Shown: piece by piece, positions 17,820-25,174 of the stretch
Layout of the letters: every line of letters starts with the position of its first letter
Position numbering within the stretch: position 1 is the first letter of the stretch
NCBI GenBank assembly: GCA_025352375.1
Contig: JANXTL010000244.1
Coordinates: 1-33,727 of the forward strand
Direction: 5' to 3'
Origin: Acetobacteraceae bacterium
GTDB lineage: Bacteria > Pseudomonadota > Alphaproteobacteria > Acetobacterales > Acetobacteraceae
Length of the DNA stretch: 33,727 bases
Notes under the pieces: generated by a model
Database searches by the model: none
What the model was told of the DNA's origin: nothing
The model's input: the letters and a program-made list of their open reading frames with translations, nothing else
Made by a program: the position numbers and the translations under genes

Positions 17820-17828
17820 ATCATAGCA
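17820..17828 (-). promoter_or_regulatory. Candidate extended -10 of the VOC gene
   Basis: On the minus strand TGCTATGAT (TG, one base, then TATGAT) is a good extended -10, 27 bases upstream of the VOC ATG. There is no clear -35. No convincing promoter for the divergent P450 gene was found in the same 107-base gap, although that gene has a good AGGAG ribosome site. Confidence 0.3.
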
Positions 17829-17900
17829 AGTAGTGCGTGACCCCGCAGCCCGCGTTGGTCTAGCGTCACCCCCAATCAAGACGAAACCAGGAGACCGACC

Positions 17901-19154
17901 ATGAACGCGCCCGTGAATTTCGATGCCCGCCTGCATGCCATGTCGCTGCCGATCGACAAATTCGACCTCAGCGATCCCCAGCTGTTCCACGACGATATCT
18001 GGCCCGCGTATTTCGAGCGGCACCGCAAGGAAGCCCCGGTCAACTACATCGCCGATAGCGCCTACGGCCCCTATTGGTCGGTCGCCAAATACAAGGACAT
18101 CGTTAAGGTCGAGGTCGACCATAAGACGTTCTCCTCCTCCGACGAGATCGGCGGCATCATGATCAACGACGCACCAAAAGGAATGGAGCGCACCAGCTTC
18201 ATCCGCATGGACCCGCCAGAGCACGACAGCCAACGGCGGGAGGTCAGCTCCACCGTCAACCCGATCACTCTGGCGAAGATGGAAACGCTGATCCGCGAAC
18301 GCACCAACATGGTGCTGGACGCCCTGCCGCGCGGGGAAACATTTAACTGGGTCGAGAAAGTGTCGATCGAGCTGACGTCGATGATGCTGGCGACCCTGTT
18401 CGACTACCCGATCGAGGACAAAGAGCGGCTGATCCGCTGGTCCGACACCTTCATCTGCGACCTGAAAGCACCCGATGCCCCGGTGAAAACCGAGGAAGAA
18501 CGCTACGCCAAGCAGATGGAATTCGCCGAACATATGAACGAAATCTGGGAGGATCGCGCCAAAAAGCCGAAAAGCTTCGACGTGATCTCCATCCTTGCAC
18601 ACGGCGAGGCGACGTCGAAGATGAACATCCGGGAGCGGATGGGCATCCTGATCCTCTTCCTGGTCGGCGGCAACGACACCACACGCAACTCCATGACCGG
18701 CGGGCTGGTCGGATTAAGCCAGTTCCCGGAGGAGTTCGCGAAATTGCGGGCCAATCCCGCGCTCGTGGAAAGCATGATACCGGAGATCGTGCGCTGGCAA
18801 ACACCTGTCATCCACATGCGCCGCACCGCCGTCGCGGATGCGGAGATCGGCGGCAAGGCCATCAAAGCCGGCGATAAAATCGTGCTGTGGTACATCTCCG
18901 GCAACCGGGATGAGGATCAGATCGAACACGCGGACCGCTTTATCATCGACCGCCGCAGGCCACGCGAGCATATGTCGTTCGGTTTCGGAATCCACCGTTG
19001 CCTGGGTAACCGCCTGGCGGAAATGCAACTCAAAATCCTGTGGGAAGAAGTGCTGCGCAAGGATCTGAAGATCGAGGTGCTGGATAAGCCGGTTTACGCT
19101 TACTCGAACTTCCTGCATGCGATCCGGTCTTTGCCGGTTCGTATCGCGGGGTAG
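17901..19154 (+). CDS. CYP153-like cytochrome P450 (probable terminal alkane/fatty acid hydroxylase)
   Basis: Soluble bacterial class I P450 of 417 residues. The heme-ligand loop is FGFGIHRCLGNRLAEMQ with C367 as thiolate ligand, the I-helix oxygen-activation site is VGGNDTTRNSM (D259, T260), and the ExxR and meander regions are present (PEIVRWQTPVIHMRR). The text as a whole follows CYP153: FGPYWSV-like PYWSVAKYKDI, FIRMDPPEHD, VSIELTSMMLATLFDYP, WYISGNRDE, and a C terminus YSNFLHAIRSLPVRI. CYP153 enzymes hydroxylate the terminal carbon of medium-chain alkanes, fatty acids and some terpenes. The usual ferredoxin and ferredoxin reductase genes are not adjacent, so partners must be encoded elsewhere. 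The stop lies one base from the stop of the convergent efflux gene. The start has AGGAG upstream. Confidence 0.9.
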   Translation: MNAPVNFDARLHAMSLPIDKFDLSDPQLFHDDIWPAYFERHRKEAPVNYIADSAYGPYWSVAKYKDIVKVEVDHKTFSSSDEIGGIMINDAPKGMERTSFIRMDPPEHDSQRREVSSTVNPITLAKMETLIRERTNMVLDALPRGETFNWVEKVSIELTSMMLATLFDYPIEDKERLIRWSDTFICDLKAPDAPVKTEEERYAKQMEFAEHMNEIWEDRAKKPKSFDVISILAHGEATSKMNIRERMGILILFLVGGNDTTRNSMTGGLVGLSQFPEEFAKLRANPALVESMIPEIVRWQTPVIHMRRTAVADAEIGGKAIKAGDKIVLWYISGNRDEDQIEHADRFIIDRRRPREHMSFGFGIHRCLGNRLAEMQLKILWEEVLRKDLKIEVLDKPVYAYSNFLHAIRSLPVRIAG

Positions 19155-19155
19155 T

Positions 19156-20703
19156 TCAATCCATCGCCGCGTGCGCGTCCTCGGGTGCCGGCTTTGCCGC
19201 CACCTTGGGGCGCCGCATCAGAAACAACAGGGCCAGCGCCGGAAGCGTCGTGAAAATCATCATCCGATAGTCGTCGATGAACGCCGTGATTTGCGCCTGC
19301 TGATTGATCACCCGATCCAGCAGTGCCGCGCCATGATGCGTGAGCGGGTTCCAGAAACGCTCCACCGCCCCGCCGCCCTGTAGCGCCCGATTGAACGGGG
19401 TGACCGAGGACCCGATTTCCGCGTGCAGCACTTGCGTGTTGTGCGACAGCATGAACGAAGTCACCGACACCCCGATCGCCGCGCCGATATTGCGGGACAG
19501 GCTGAACACGGACGCGCCATCGGTGCGATATTGGGGTGCGAGCGTCGCGAATGCGATCACTTGCAAGGGGATGAACAGAAACCCCAGGCCCGCACCCTGA
19601 AACATGATCGTCAATACAATGCGGCTTTGCGAGACATCCGGCGTCCAGCCCGTCATCTCCCAGATCGACAGAACCAGCATCGAGATGCCGCAGGCCATGA
19701 TCTTGCGCGGGTCGATTTTCGCGGTCAGCCGTGCGCCGATCATCATGGCCGCCATGGTGCCCAGCCCGCGTGGGGCCATGACCAGACCCGCCGTCTCCAC
19801 CGGGTAGTTCGCCAAGTTCTGCAGCCACGGCGCCATCAGCGACGAGCTCGACACCAATATGGTGCCGGCGGCGAACATCATCAGCGCGCCGGCGGTGAAA
19901 TTGCGATCCTTGAACATCGCCGGCGGGATGAACGGCTTCGTGCCGGTCGCCATGTGCACAATGAACAGATAGACGCCAAGACCGCCAAGCACGCCCTCGA
20001 TAATGATTTCGCGGGAGGTGAACCAGTCCTGGTCCTGACCGCGATCGAGCATCAGTTGCAGCGCGCCGATGCCGAGCGATAACACGGCAAAACCGGTCCA
20101 GTCGAACTTCATGTTAAAATTGGGGTGCGACCGCGGCATGAAAAGGATCAGCCCGATGGTGGCCATGATCCCGAAGGGGATGTTGATGTAGAAGACGAAG
20201 CGCCAGTTATAGGCCTCGGTCAGATACCCGCCGAGGGTCGGCCCGAGGATGGGCCCGATCATCACCCCCATGCCCCAGATCGCCATTGCCTGGCCGCGCT
20301 TTTCCTGTGGATAAATATCCATCATGGTCGATTGCGACAGCGGCACCAATGCCGCCCCGAACATGCCCTGAAAGATGCGGAACAACACCACCTGCGACAA
20401 CGATTGCGCCGCACCGCACATGACGGATGTGATGGTGAACCCGATCAGGCAGGTGATGTAGAGGTATTTGCGCCCAAACCGCGCCGCGAGCCATCCAACC
20501 GGCGCCGTCATGATCGCCGCGGCGGTGATATACGACGTCAGAACCCAGGTGATTTCGTCGTAACTCGCCGACAGGCTGCCCTGCATATAGGGCAGTGCCA
20601 CATTAGCGATGGTCTGATCCAGCGCCTGCATCAACGTGGCGCCGACCGTACAAAGGGTAATCAGCAGTCGGTGAGGAACCGGTTCGGTCGGGGCAACCGC
20701 CAC
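19156..20703 (-). CDS. DHA2-family multidrug efflux MFS transporter (EmrB-like)
   Basis: Inner-membrane proton-driven drug exporter of 515 residues with about 14 hydrophobic segments, typical of the DHA2 (14-TM) family. Visible signatures: MQALDQTIANVALPYMQGSLSAS at TM1 (motif D1), GWLAARFGRKYLY (motif A), and GPILGPTLGGYL (motif C, antiporters). It starts at GTG (20703), three bases after the emrA-like stop and without a Shine-Dalgarno, so it is probably translated by coupling. With the EmrA-like adaptor it should form a pump that works with an outer-membrane TolC-type channel, which is not encoded here. The marR-emrA-emrB order supports the call. Confidence 0.92.
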   Translation of the reverse strand: MAVAPTEPVPHRLLITLCTVGATLMQALDQTIANVALPYMQGSLSASYDEITWVLTSYITAAAIMTAPVGWLAARFGRKYLYITCLIGFTITSVMCGAAQSLSQVVLFRIFQGMFGAALVPLSQSTMMDIYPQEKRGQAMAIWGMGVMIGPILGPTLGGYLTEAYNWRFVFYINIPFGIMATIGLILFMPRSHPNFNMKFDWTGFAVLSLGIGALQLMLDRGQDQDWFTSREIIIEGVLGGLGVYLFIVHMATGTKPFIPPAMFKDRNFTAGALMMFAAGTILVSSSSLMAPWLQNLANYPVETAGLVMAPRGLGTMAAMMIGARLTAKIDPRKIMACGISMLVLSIWEMTGWTPDVSQSRIVLTIMFQGAGLGFLFIPLQVIAFATLAPQYRTDGASVFSLSRNIGAAIGVSVTSFMLSHNTQVLHAEIGSSVTPFNRALQGGGAVERFWNPLTHHGAALLDRVINQQAQITAFIDDYRMMIFTTLPALALLFLMRRPKVAAKPAPEDAHAAMD

Positions 20704-20706
20704 GGG

Positions 20707-21801
20707 TTAAAACAGATCGCGTATCGAGCGGCGGAAGCCGGTGTCGATGGTGACCTCCACACTCATGCCCGCGCGTAGTTCGGGGTCGCCCTCTTTGCGC
20801 TCGATTGCGACCCGTACTGGAATGCGCTGCACCACTTTCACCCAATTGCCCGACGTATTCTGCGCCGGCAGAATAGAGAATTCCGACCCGCTGTTGGGGG
20901 CGATGCTTTGCACCGTGGCCTTCCATGATCGGCCGGGATACGTATCGACCGTCAGATGGACGGGATCGCCGAGTTTGACATGCGTCAGTTCGGTTTCCTT
21001 GGGATTGGCCTCGACCCATATACGATCGGTGGAAATCAGACCGAACGCGGCCGTTGCGGCTGCGAGGTACATGCCGGGTTGCACCGAATCCACCTGCGTC
21101 ACGACCCCGGCGAATGGCGCTCGGATGGTGCTGTGATCCAGCTGCCGCTGTGCCTCATCGAGCTTTGCCTTCGCCTGGAGATAATCGGACATCGCATGGA
21201 CATCGACCTCCGGGTCGCCGCCGAGACGGGCGAGTTGCACGGCTGCCGCGATTTTCAGGGCAGAGACGCTTTGTTGGTTAGCCGCCAACTGAAACCGCGC
21301 GTTGTCGAATTCAGCGCGGGTCACGCCGCCGCTTTTCACCAAAGCGGCGAAGCGATCGAAGTTGGCCTGATCCGCCTCGACCTGCGCCTGCTTGACGGCC
21401 ACATCGCCCAACATGCGCTTATAATCCAGCTTGGCTGCGTTGAGGCTGGAGATCACGCCGCCCACATTGGCTCTGGCCGAAGTAACCGCGATTTCGAACG
21501 GATGAGGATCCAAGCGCAGCAGAATATCGCCTTTGGTGACGCGCTGACCCTCCTTCACCGGGATCTCCATCACGATGCCGGTGACATCGGTAGCCAGGAC
21601 TTCCTTCGCGGCGCGAATATAGGCGTCATCGATCGAGATATAGCGCCCGCCGGTGAGCCAGAAATACCCGGCCCCGACCACCACGACCAAAATGCCCCCC
21701 AGCATCAGGATCGGGCGGAGTGCTCGGCGGCCGATGCGGCGGCGGGCAGGGGCGGCCGAAACGCGTGGACGATCGGTGTCCGCGGTGGCGGATTGGGACA
21801 T
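20707..21801 (-). CDS. EmrA/HlyD-family membrane fusion protein
   Basis: Periplasmic adaptor of a tripartite efflux pump, 364 residues. An N-terminal cytoplasmic tail is followed by one TM helix (about 29-49), the ISIDDAYIRA motif typical of EmrA, a lipoyl/barrel-sandwich half (ATDVTGIVMEIPVKEGQRVTKGD), a coiled-coil hairpin (about 110-215) and the second half with STIRAPFAGVV. The start ATG overlaps the marR stop by one base (TGATG), and GGGAGG lies seven bases upstream. The long open frame continues upstream of this ATG inside marR but has no family similarity. It forms an operon with the regulator and EmrB. Confidence 0.92.
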   Translation of the reverse strand: MSQSATADTDRPRVSAAPARRRIGRRALRPILMLGGILVVVVGAGYFWLTGGRYISIDDAYIRAAKEVLATDVTGIVMEIPVKEGQRVTKGDILLRLDPHPFEIAVTSARANVGGVISSLNAAKLDYKRMLGDVAVKQAQVEADQANFDRFAALVKSGGVTRAEFDNARFQLAANQQSVSALKIAAAVQLARLGGDPEVDVHAMSDYLQAKAKLDEAQRQLDHSTIRAPFAGVVTQVDSVQPGMYLAAATAAFGLISTDRIWVEANPKETELTHVKLGDPVHLTVDTYPGRSWKATVQSIAPNSGSEFSILPAQNTSGNWVKVVQRIPVRVAIERKEGDPELRAGMSVEVTIDTGFRRSIRDLF

Positions 21802-22256
21802 CAGACGGCCTCCCGCCGGGTCGAATGGGCGTCCAGGGTGAGGGTGGCCTTCATGCGCAGCAGTGCCTCGGTCATGGTTTCCAGCGTGGGTCGGTCGATG
21901 CCGGTGGCGACGATCCGCGTCATGTCGGCACGTTGCAGGTTGATGTCTTCCATCGCCGCGAGGGCGGGGGGTAGCAAATGCAGCCGCCATATGCGGCGGT
22001 CGCGCGGGTCGGGGCGGCGTTCCACCATGCCGCTGCCTTCGAGCCGGTCGATCTGGCGGGCGACGGTGATGGGTTCGACTTCCAGAAGCTCCGACAGCTC
22101 CTTCTGGGAGATGCCCGGCTGGCGTTCGAGCCAGATCAGAATGCCCCATTGTGCCCGGGTCATGCCCTGGGCGCGGGCGCGCTTGTCGGCGTCGATCCGC
22201 ATCAGGCGGGCCACGTCGTGCAGAAGGAACAGGAGGTCGCGCTGAAAATTGTGCAC
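21801..22256 (-). CDS. MarR-family transcriptional regulator
   Basis: Winged-helix repressor of the adjacent efflux genes (inference from operon position). From the chosen GTG start the protein has 151 residues, a normal MarR size: helix 1 with FLLHDVARLMRIDADKRARA, the DNA-recognition part MTRAQWGILIWLERQPGISQKELSELLEVEPITVARQIDRLEGSGMVERRPDPRDRRI, and a C-terminal dimerisation helix. An ATG at 22337 is in frame but would add 27 residues translated from AT-rich sequence that contains the likely -10 box and a palindrome, so it is rejected. No strong Shine-Dalgarno precedes the GTG; other starts cannot be excluded. Confidence 0.87.
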   Translation of the reverse strand: MHNFQRDLLFLLHDVARLMRIDADKRARAQGMTRAQWGILIWLERQPGISQKELSELLEVEPITVARQIDRLEGSGMVERRPDPRDRRIWRLHLLPPALAAMEDINLQRADMTRIVATGIDRPTLETMTEALLRMKATLTLDAHSTRREAV

Positions 22257-22281
22257 GGTTTGGCCGCCATAGTGTGACGTG

Positions 22282-22301
22282 ATTATAAGCGGCGTTATGA
22301 T
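22282..22301. promoter_or_regulatory. Candidate MarR operator overlapping the marR -10 box
   Basis: An imperfect palindrome with arms ATTATAA and TTATGAT (six of seven complementary) around GCGGCG, 26 bases upstream of the marR GTG. On the minus strand the left arm reads TATAAT, a perfect -10 hexamer (22287-22282), with only a weak -35 (TTCCCC). An operator laid over the -10 fits autorepression of a marR-emrAB operon. The sequence is seen; binding is inferred. Confidence 0.45.
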
Positions 22302-22395
22302 ATAGGGGGAAGCGGATTGGTCATGCGTTCGGCGCACGGCTTAGGTGCGGGGGCGTCCGGGTCCTCCAACCCCGCTGCGCTTCATTCGGTACGCG

Positions 22396-22413
22396 CGCGT
22401 CGGCGCCGACGCG
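22396..22413. other. Perfect 18-bp palindrome downstream of the nitroreductase gene
   Basis: Arms CGCGTCGGC and GCCGACGCG meet without a spacer (a 7-bp stem with a 4-base loop if it folds). It lies 15 bases past the nitroreductase stop on that gene's downstream side, so it may act as a 3' stem or weak terminator. No T tract follows on either strand. Confidence 0.4.
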
Positions 22414-22427
22414 TTCGCTCCATTGGC

Positions 22428-23051
22428 TCACGCTTTATAAGCCGACCCCCATTTGTCCTCGTACACAACGTTTTCCAGCGCCGTCCGCCGCACGGGGCCG
22501 AACTTGCCCGTGGGAAATCCCAGCGGAACGATCGCGTAGGAGTGCATGTCGTCGGGCAACCCCATCGCCGCCTCGGCTTCTTTTTCGTGGATCAGATAAA
22601 GTGTCGTCAGCGTGGCGCCCAGACCGAGGGCTCGGGCCGCGAGCAGCATGTTCTGCACGGCAGGGAACACCGATGCGCCGGACCCGCGCGGCCCGCTTTG
22701 GCACGGCACGATCCAAACCGGTGCCTCGTGAAAATGGTGTGCCAGATGCTCCGCGGCGCCCAGCATACGAGCGAATGACTCGGGGGTTGTGCCAGGGGCA
22801 GGTCCGCCGGAGCGGTAGCGCGGCCCCACGACCTCATCCCAGGCCTTGCGGTAGAACGCGCCCGCCGCCGCTTTAATCGCGGGGTCCTTAATCACCAGGA
22901 ACCGCCAGCTTTGCATATTGCCGCCGTTCGCCGCGTAGGTCCCGGCTTCCAGCACCTGGCGGAGCAGCACGTCCGGCACCGGATCGGTCTTCAGCCGCCG
23001 CATGGAGCGGGTCGTCCGCATAGTCTCGAATAGGTCGAAGGTATCGGCCAT
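22428..23051 (-). CDS. Nitroreductase family protein
   Basis: FMN-dependent, NAD(P)H-using oxidoreductase of the nitroreductase fold, 207 residues. The FMN-phosphate site is RTTRSMRRLK at the N terminus. NGGNMQSWRFLVIKD is the conserved substrate/FMN loop (usually SxxNxQPWRF). AVQNMLLAARALGLGATLTTLY is the helix pair of the dimer core, and a GFPTGKFGPVRR segment near the end contacts FMN. Members reduce quinones, nitroaromatics, enones or act as dehydrogenases on flavin-like substrates, so the substrate is open. GAGGAG precedes the ATG. It is divergent from the SMP-30 gene across 117 bases, where only a -35-like TTGACC without a matching -10 was found. Confidence 0.87.
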   Translation of the reverse strand: MADTFDLFETMRTTRSMRRLKTDPVPDVLLRQVLEAGTYAANGGNMQSWRFLVIKDPAIKAAAGAFYRKAWDEVVGPRYRSGGPAPGTTPESFARMLGAAEHLAHHFHEAPVWIVPCQSGPRGSGASVFPAVQNMLLAARALGLGATLTTLYLIHEKEAEAAMGLPDDMHSYAIVPLGFPTGKFGPVRRTALENVVYEDKWGSAYKA

Positions 23052-23168
23052 GAAGGGCTCCTCGGTTTACGCGCCGGCATGTTGGGGTGTGGTTGGGGTC
23101 AATGGAAGCCCATGGCGTGGGTTTCGTGCGTCTTGCCATCCACGCCACCCCGCTTCACTCTCCCGCCC

Positions 23169-24071
23169 ATGTTCTTCCCCCCGCCCCAACTCATCGAAGC
23201 CCGCGTCGCCACCACCGTCCCCGCCCATTTCCGCCGCCCCCCCGAACGATCCGAGTGGGCCGACGCGAACCGAGCGGGCGTGCCGGTGGATTGCTTCCTC
23301 GAAGGCCCGTGCTTCGACGCACAGGGCCGGCTGCTGGTCGTCGACATCCCCTACGGCCGCATCTTCCGCATCGACGGCGACCAATGGGAGCAGATCGCCG
23401 AATACTCCGGCTGGCCGAACGGCCTGAAAGTCCAACCCGACGGCATTCTCATAGCTGCCGACTATCGGCACGGGCTTGTGCGCATCAACCCGGACAGCGG
23501 CGCCACCAGCGCGGTCATCCAGACGGTGATGAGCGAGGGCTTCAAAGGCCTGAACGACCTCACGCTGCACATGGATGAGTCAATCCTGTTCACCGACCAG
23601 GGGCAGACCGGCCTGCAGGACCCGACCGGCCGGGTCTACCGGCTGCACAAGGACGGCCGCCTGGACCGATTGATCTCAACCGGCCCCAGCCCCAACGGCT
23701 TGGTGCTGAACACCGCGCAAACGCATCTATATGTCGCGATGACGCGGTCCTGCGAGGTCTGGCGCTTCGCCCTCCGTGACGACGCCATCGTCGGCAAGGC
23801 GCAATGTTTCGCGCGCGTGCCCCCGGGGTTGGTGGGGCCGGACGGGCTGGCGATGGACGCTTACGACCGTCTGTATATCTCCAACCCCGGCCACGGCTGC
23901 ATTTGGATCGTCGGCCCGACCGGCATCCCGCTGTATCGGGTGCAATCCCCCACCGGCCACATGACCACCAACTGCGCCCTCGCGCCGGACGGGCGCACCC
24001 TTTACATCACCGAGTCCGAAACCGGCGACATCCTGACCGCGGAGATCCCAGCACCATGCCCAAGGACATAA
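23169..24071 (+). CDS. SMP-30/gluconolactonase/LRE family protein
   Basis: Six-bladed beta-propeller lactonase-like enzyme of 300 residues. The divalent-metal ligands of the family are visible: E45 (FLEGPCFD), N176 (GPSPNGLVL) and D225 (GPDGLAMD), with N130 (GLNDLTL) as a substrate-side residue. Such enzymes hydrolyse sugar lactones or other cyclic esters. The frame is open upstream, but MFFPPPQLIEARV is where similarity begins, with no clear ribosome site. Its last 16 bases overlap the HMG-CoA-lyase-like gene, so the two are co-translated and may act in one pathway. No signal peptide was seen, so it is probably cytoplasmic. Confidence 0.85.
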   Translation: MFFPPPQLIEARVATTVPAHFRRPPERSEWADANRAGVPVDCFLEGPCFDAQGRLLVVDIPYGRIFRIDGDQWEQIAEYSGWPNGLKVQPDGILIAADYRHGLVRINPDSGATSAVIQTVMSEGFKGLNDLTLHMDESILFTDQGQTGLQDPTGRVYRLHKDGRLDRLISTGPSPNGLVLNTAQTHLYVAMTRSCEVWRFALRDDAIVGKAQCFARVPPGLVGPDGLAMDAYDRLYISNPGHGCIWIVGPTGIPLYRVQSPTGHMTTNCALAPDGRTLYITESETGDILTAEIPAPCPRT

Positions 24072-25003
24072 ACGAATACGTCAGCATCTGCGAAGTTGGC
24101 CCGCGCGACGGTCTGCAAATCGCCAAGACCCGCATGACCACAGACGACAAGATCGCCTGGATTCATTCCCTCGCCGCCGCCGGGATCCCCGAGATCGAGG
24201 TCGGCAGTTTCGTGCCGCCCCGCGTCATCCCGCAGTTGTCCGACACGGCCGAGATCGTGTCCAGGCTCATGGCGACCAACCCCACCTGGGTGGTGCAAAC
24301 CCTGGCCCCCAACCTGCGGGGCGCGCAGAACGCCTACAACGCCGGGGTGCATAAAATCAGCATGCCGATCTCGGTCAGCGAGGGTCACTCGAAAGCCAAC
24401 CTGAACCGCACCCCCGCCGATTCCATCGCGATGATGCGCGACGTGATGGCATGGATGAAGGAACAGGACCGGGCAGGGGGACGTAAGGTGCCGGTGATCG
24501 TCGGCGCCTCCACCGCGTTCGGCTGCTCGATCGACGGCGTGGTGACGACCAAGCAAACCGTGGCGCTGTGCAAAGGCCTGGTGGACGCGGGCGTCGAGCA
24601 CATCATGCTCGCCGACACCGTCGGTTACGCGCATCCGGCGCAAATTCGGGAAGTGGTCCGCGCCGTCCGCTCCGAGATCGGGCCGGCTGTCTACGGGCTG
24701 CATTTGCACGACACCTGCGGCCTGGGCATCGCCAACGCGCTGGCCGGTCTGGAAGAGGGCATCCGCGCGTTCGACTCCTGCCTCGCCGGCCTGGGCGGCT
24801 GCCCCTACGCGCCCGGCGCCTCGGGCAACGTGGTGACCGAGGACCTGGTGTTCATGCTGGAAAGCATGGGCTTCACCACCGGCATCGACATCCCGAAACT
24901 GTTCGAGGCGCGGGCCTTGTTGCACGCCGGTCTGCCGGCCGAGCAATTGAACGGGCAACTGCCGAAGGCGGGGATTCCGCCGACGTTCCGGAAGGCGGCT
25001 TAA
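24056..25003 (+). CDS. Hydroxymethylglutaryl-CoA lyase-like protein
   Basis: TIM-barrel acyl-CoA lyase of the HMG-CoA lyase/DRE-TIM family, 315 residues. HMG-CoA lyase splits 3-hydroxy-3-methylglutaryl-CoA into acetoacetate and acetyl-CoA in leucine and terpene catabolism. Catalytic features: EVGPRDGLQ with R17 and D18, the metal HxH pair H216/H218 in LHLHDT, the cysteine loop GLGGCPYAPGASGN with C249, and N258. The start overlaps the SMP-30 gene by 16 bases. A class III CoA-transferase converges from the other side, so a dicarboxyl-CoA such as HMG-CoA or a citramalyl-type thioester might be made by one and cleaved by the other (inference). The usual leucine-pathway partners (methylcrotonyl-CoA carboxylase, isovaleryl-CoA dehydrogenase) are absent, which leaves the physiological substrate open. 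Confidence 0.88.
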   Translation: MPKDINEYVSICEVGPRDGLQIAKTRMTTDDKIAWIHSLAAAGIPEIEVGSFVPPRVIPQLSDTAEIVSRLMATNPTWVVQTLAPNLRGAQNAYNAGVHKISMPISVSEGHSKANLNRTPADSIAMMRDVMAWMKEQDRAGGRKVPVIVGASTAFGCSIDGVVTTKQTVALCKGLVDAGVEHIMLADTVGYAHPAQIREVVRAVRSEIGPAVYGLHLHDTCGLGIANALAGLEEGIRAFDSCLAGLGGCPYAPGASGNVVTEDLVFMLESMGFTTGIDIPKLFEARALLHAGLPAEQLNGQLPKAGIPPTFRKAA

Positions 25004-25071
25004 CCAGACATTCGCAGCCGGTCCAGCGGATCGCCACCACCCATGCCGTTGCGGGTTCCGGCCATAAGCCG

Positions 25072-25174
25072 CCACCTTCGCCTGAGGTGGTCGGGTCAGG
25101 CCTGGCCTTGACGGTGTGGGGGGTTGAGCCCCCTCCGCAGCAGACTGGCCGTGGTAACTGGCGGCGGCTCAACC
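25072..25174. terminator. Stem-loops between convergent lyase and CoA-transferase genes
   Basis: The 165-base convergent gap holds three inverted repeats: CCACCT/AGGTGG (25072-25090), a G5/C5 stem with a TTGAG loop (25119-25133), and GGTTGAGCC/GGCTCAACC (25122-25130 and 25166-25174), the last overlapping the CoA-transferase stop. None has a T tract. They could serve as a bidirectional, Rho-assisted end. Low confidence in mechanism. Confidence 0.35.

Noticed and set aside
22257-22337. Upstream ATG for the MarR regulator.
   Set aside because: The added peptide is encoded by AT-rich promoter-like sequence including TATAAT and a palindrome, and MarR proteins normally start near helix 1.
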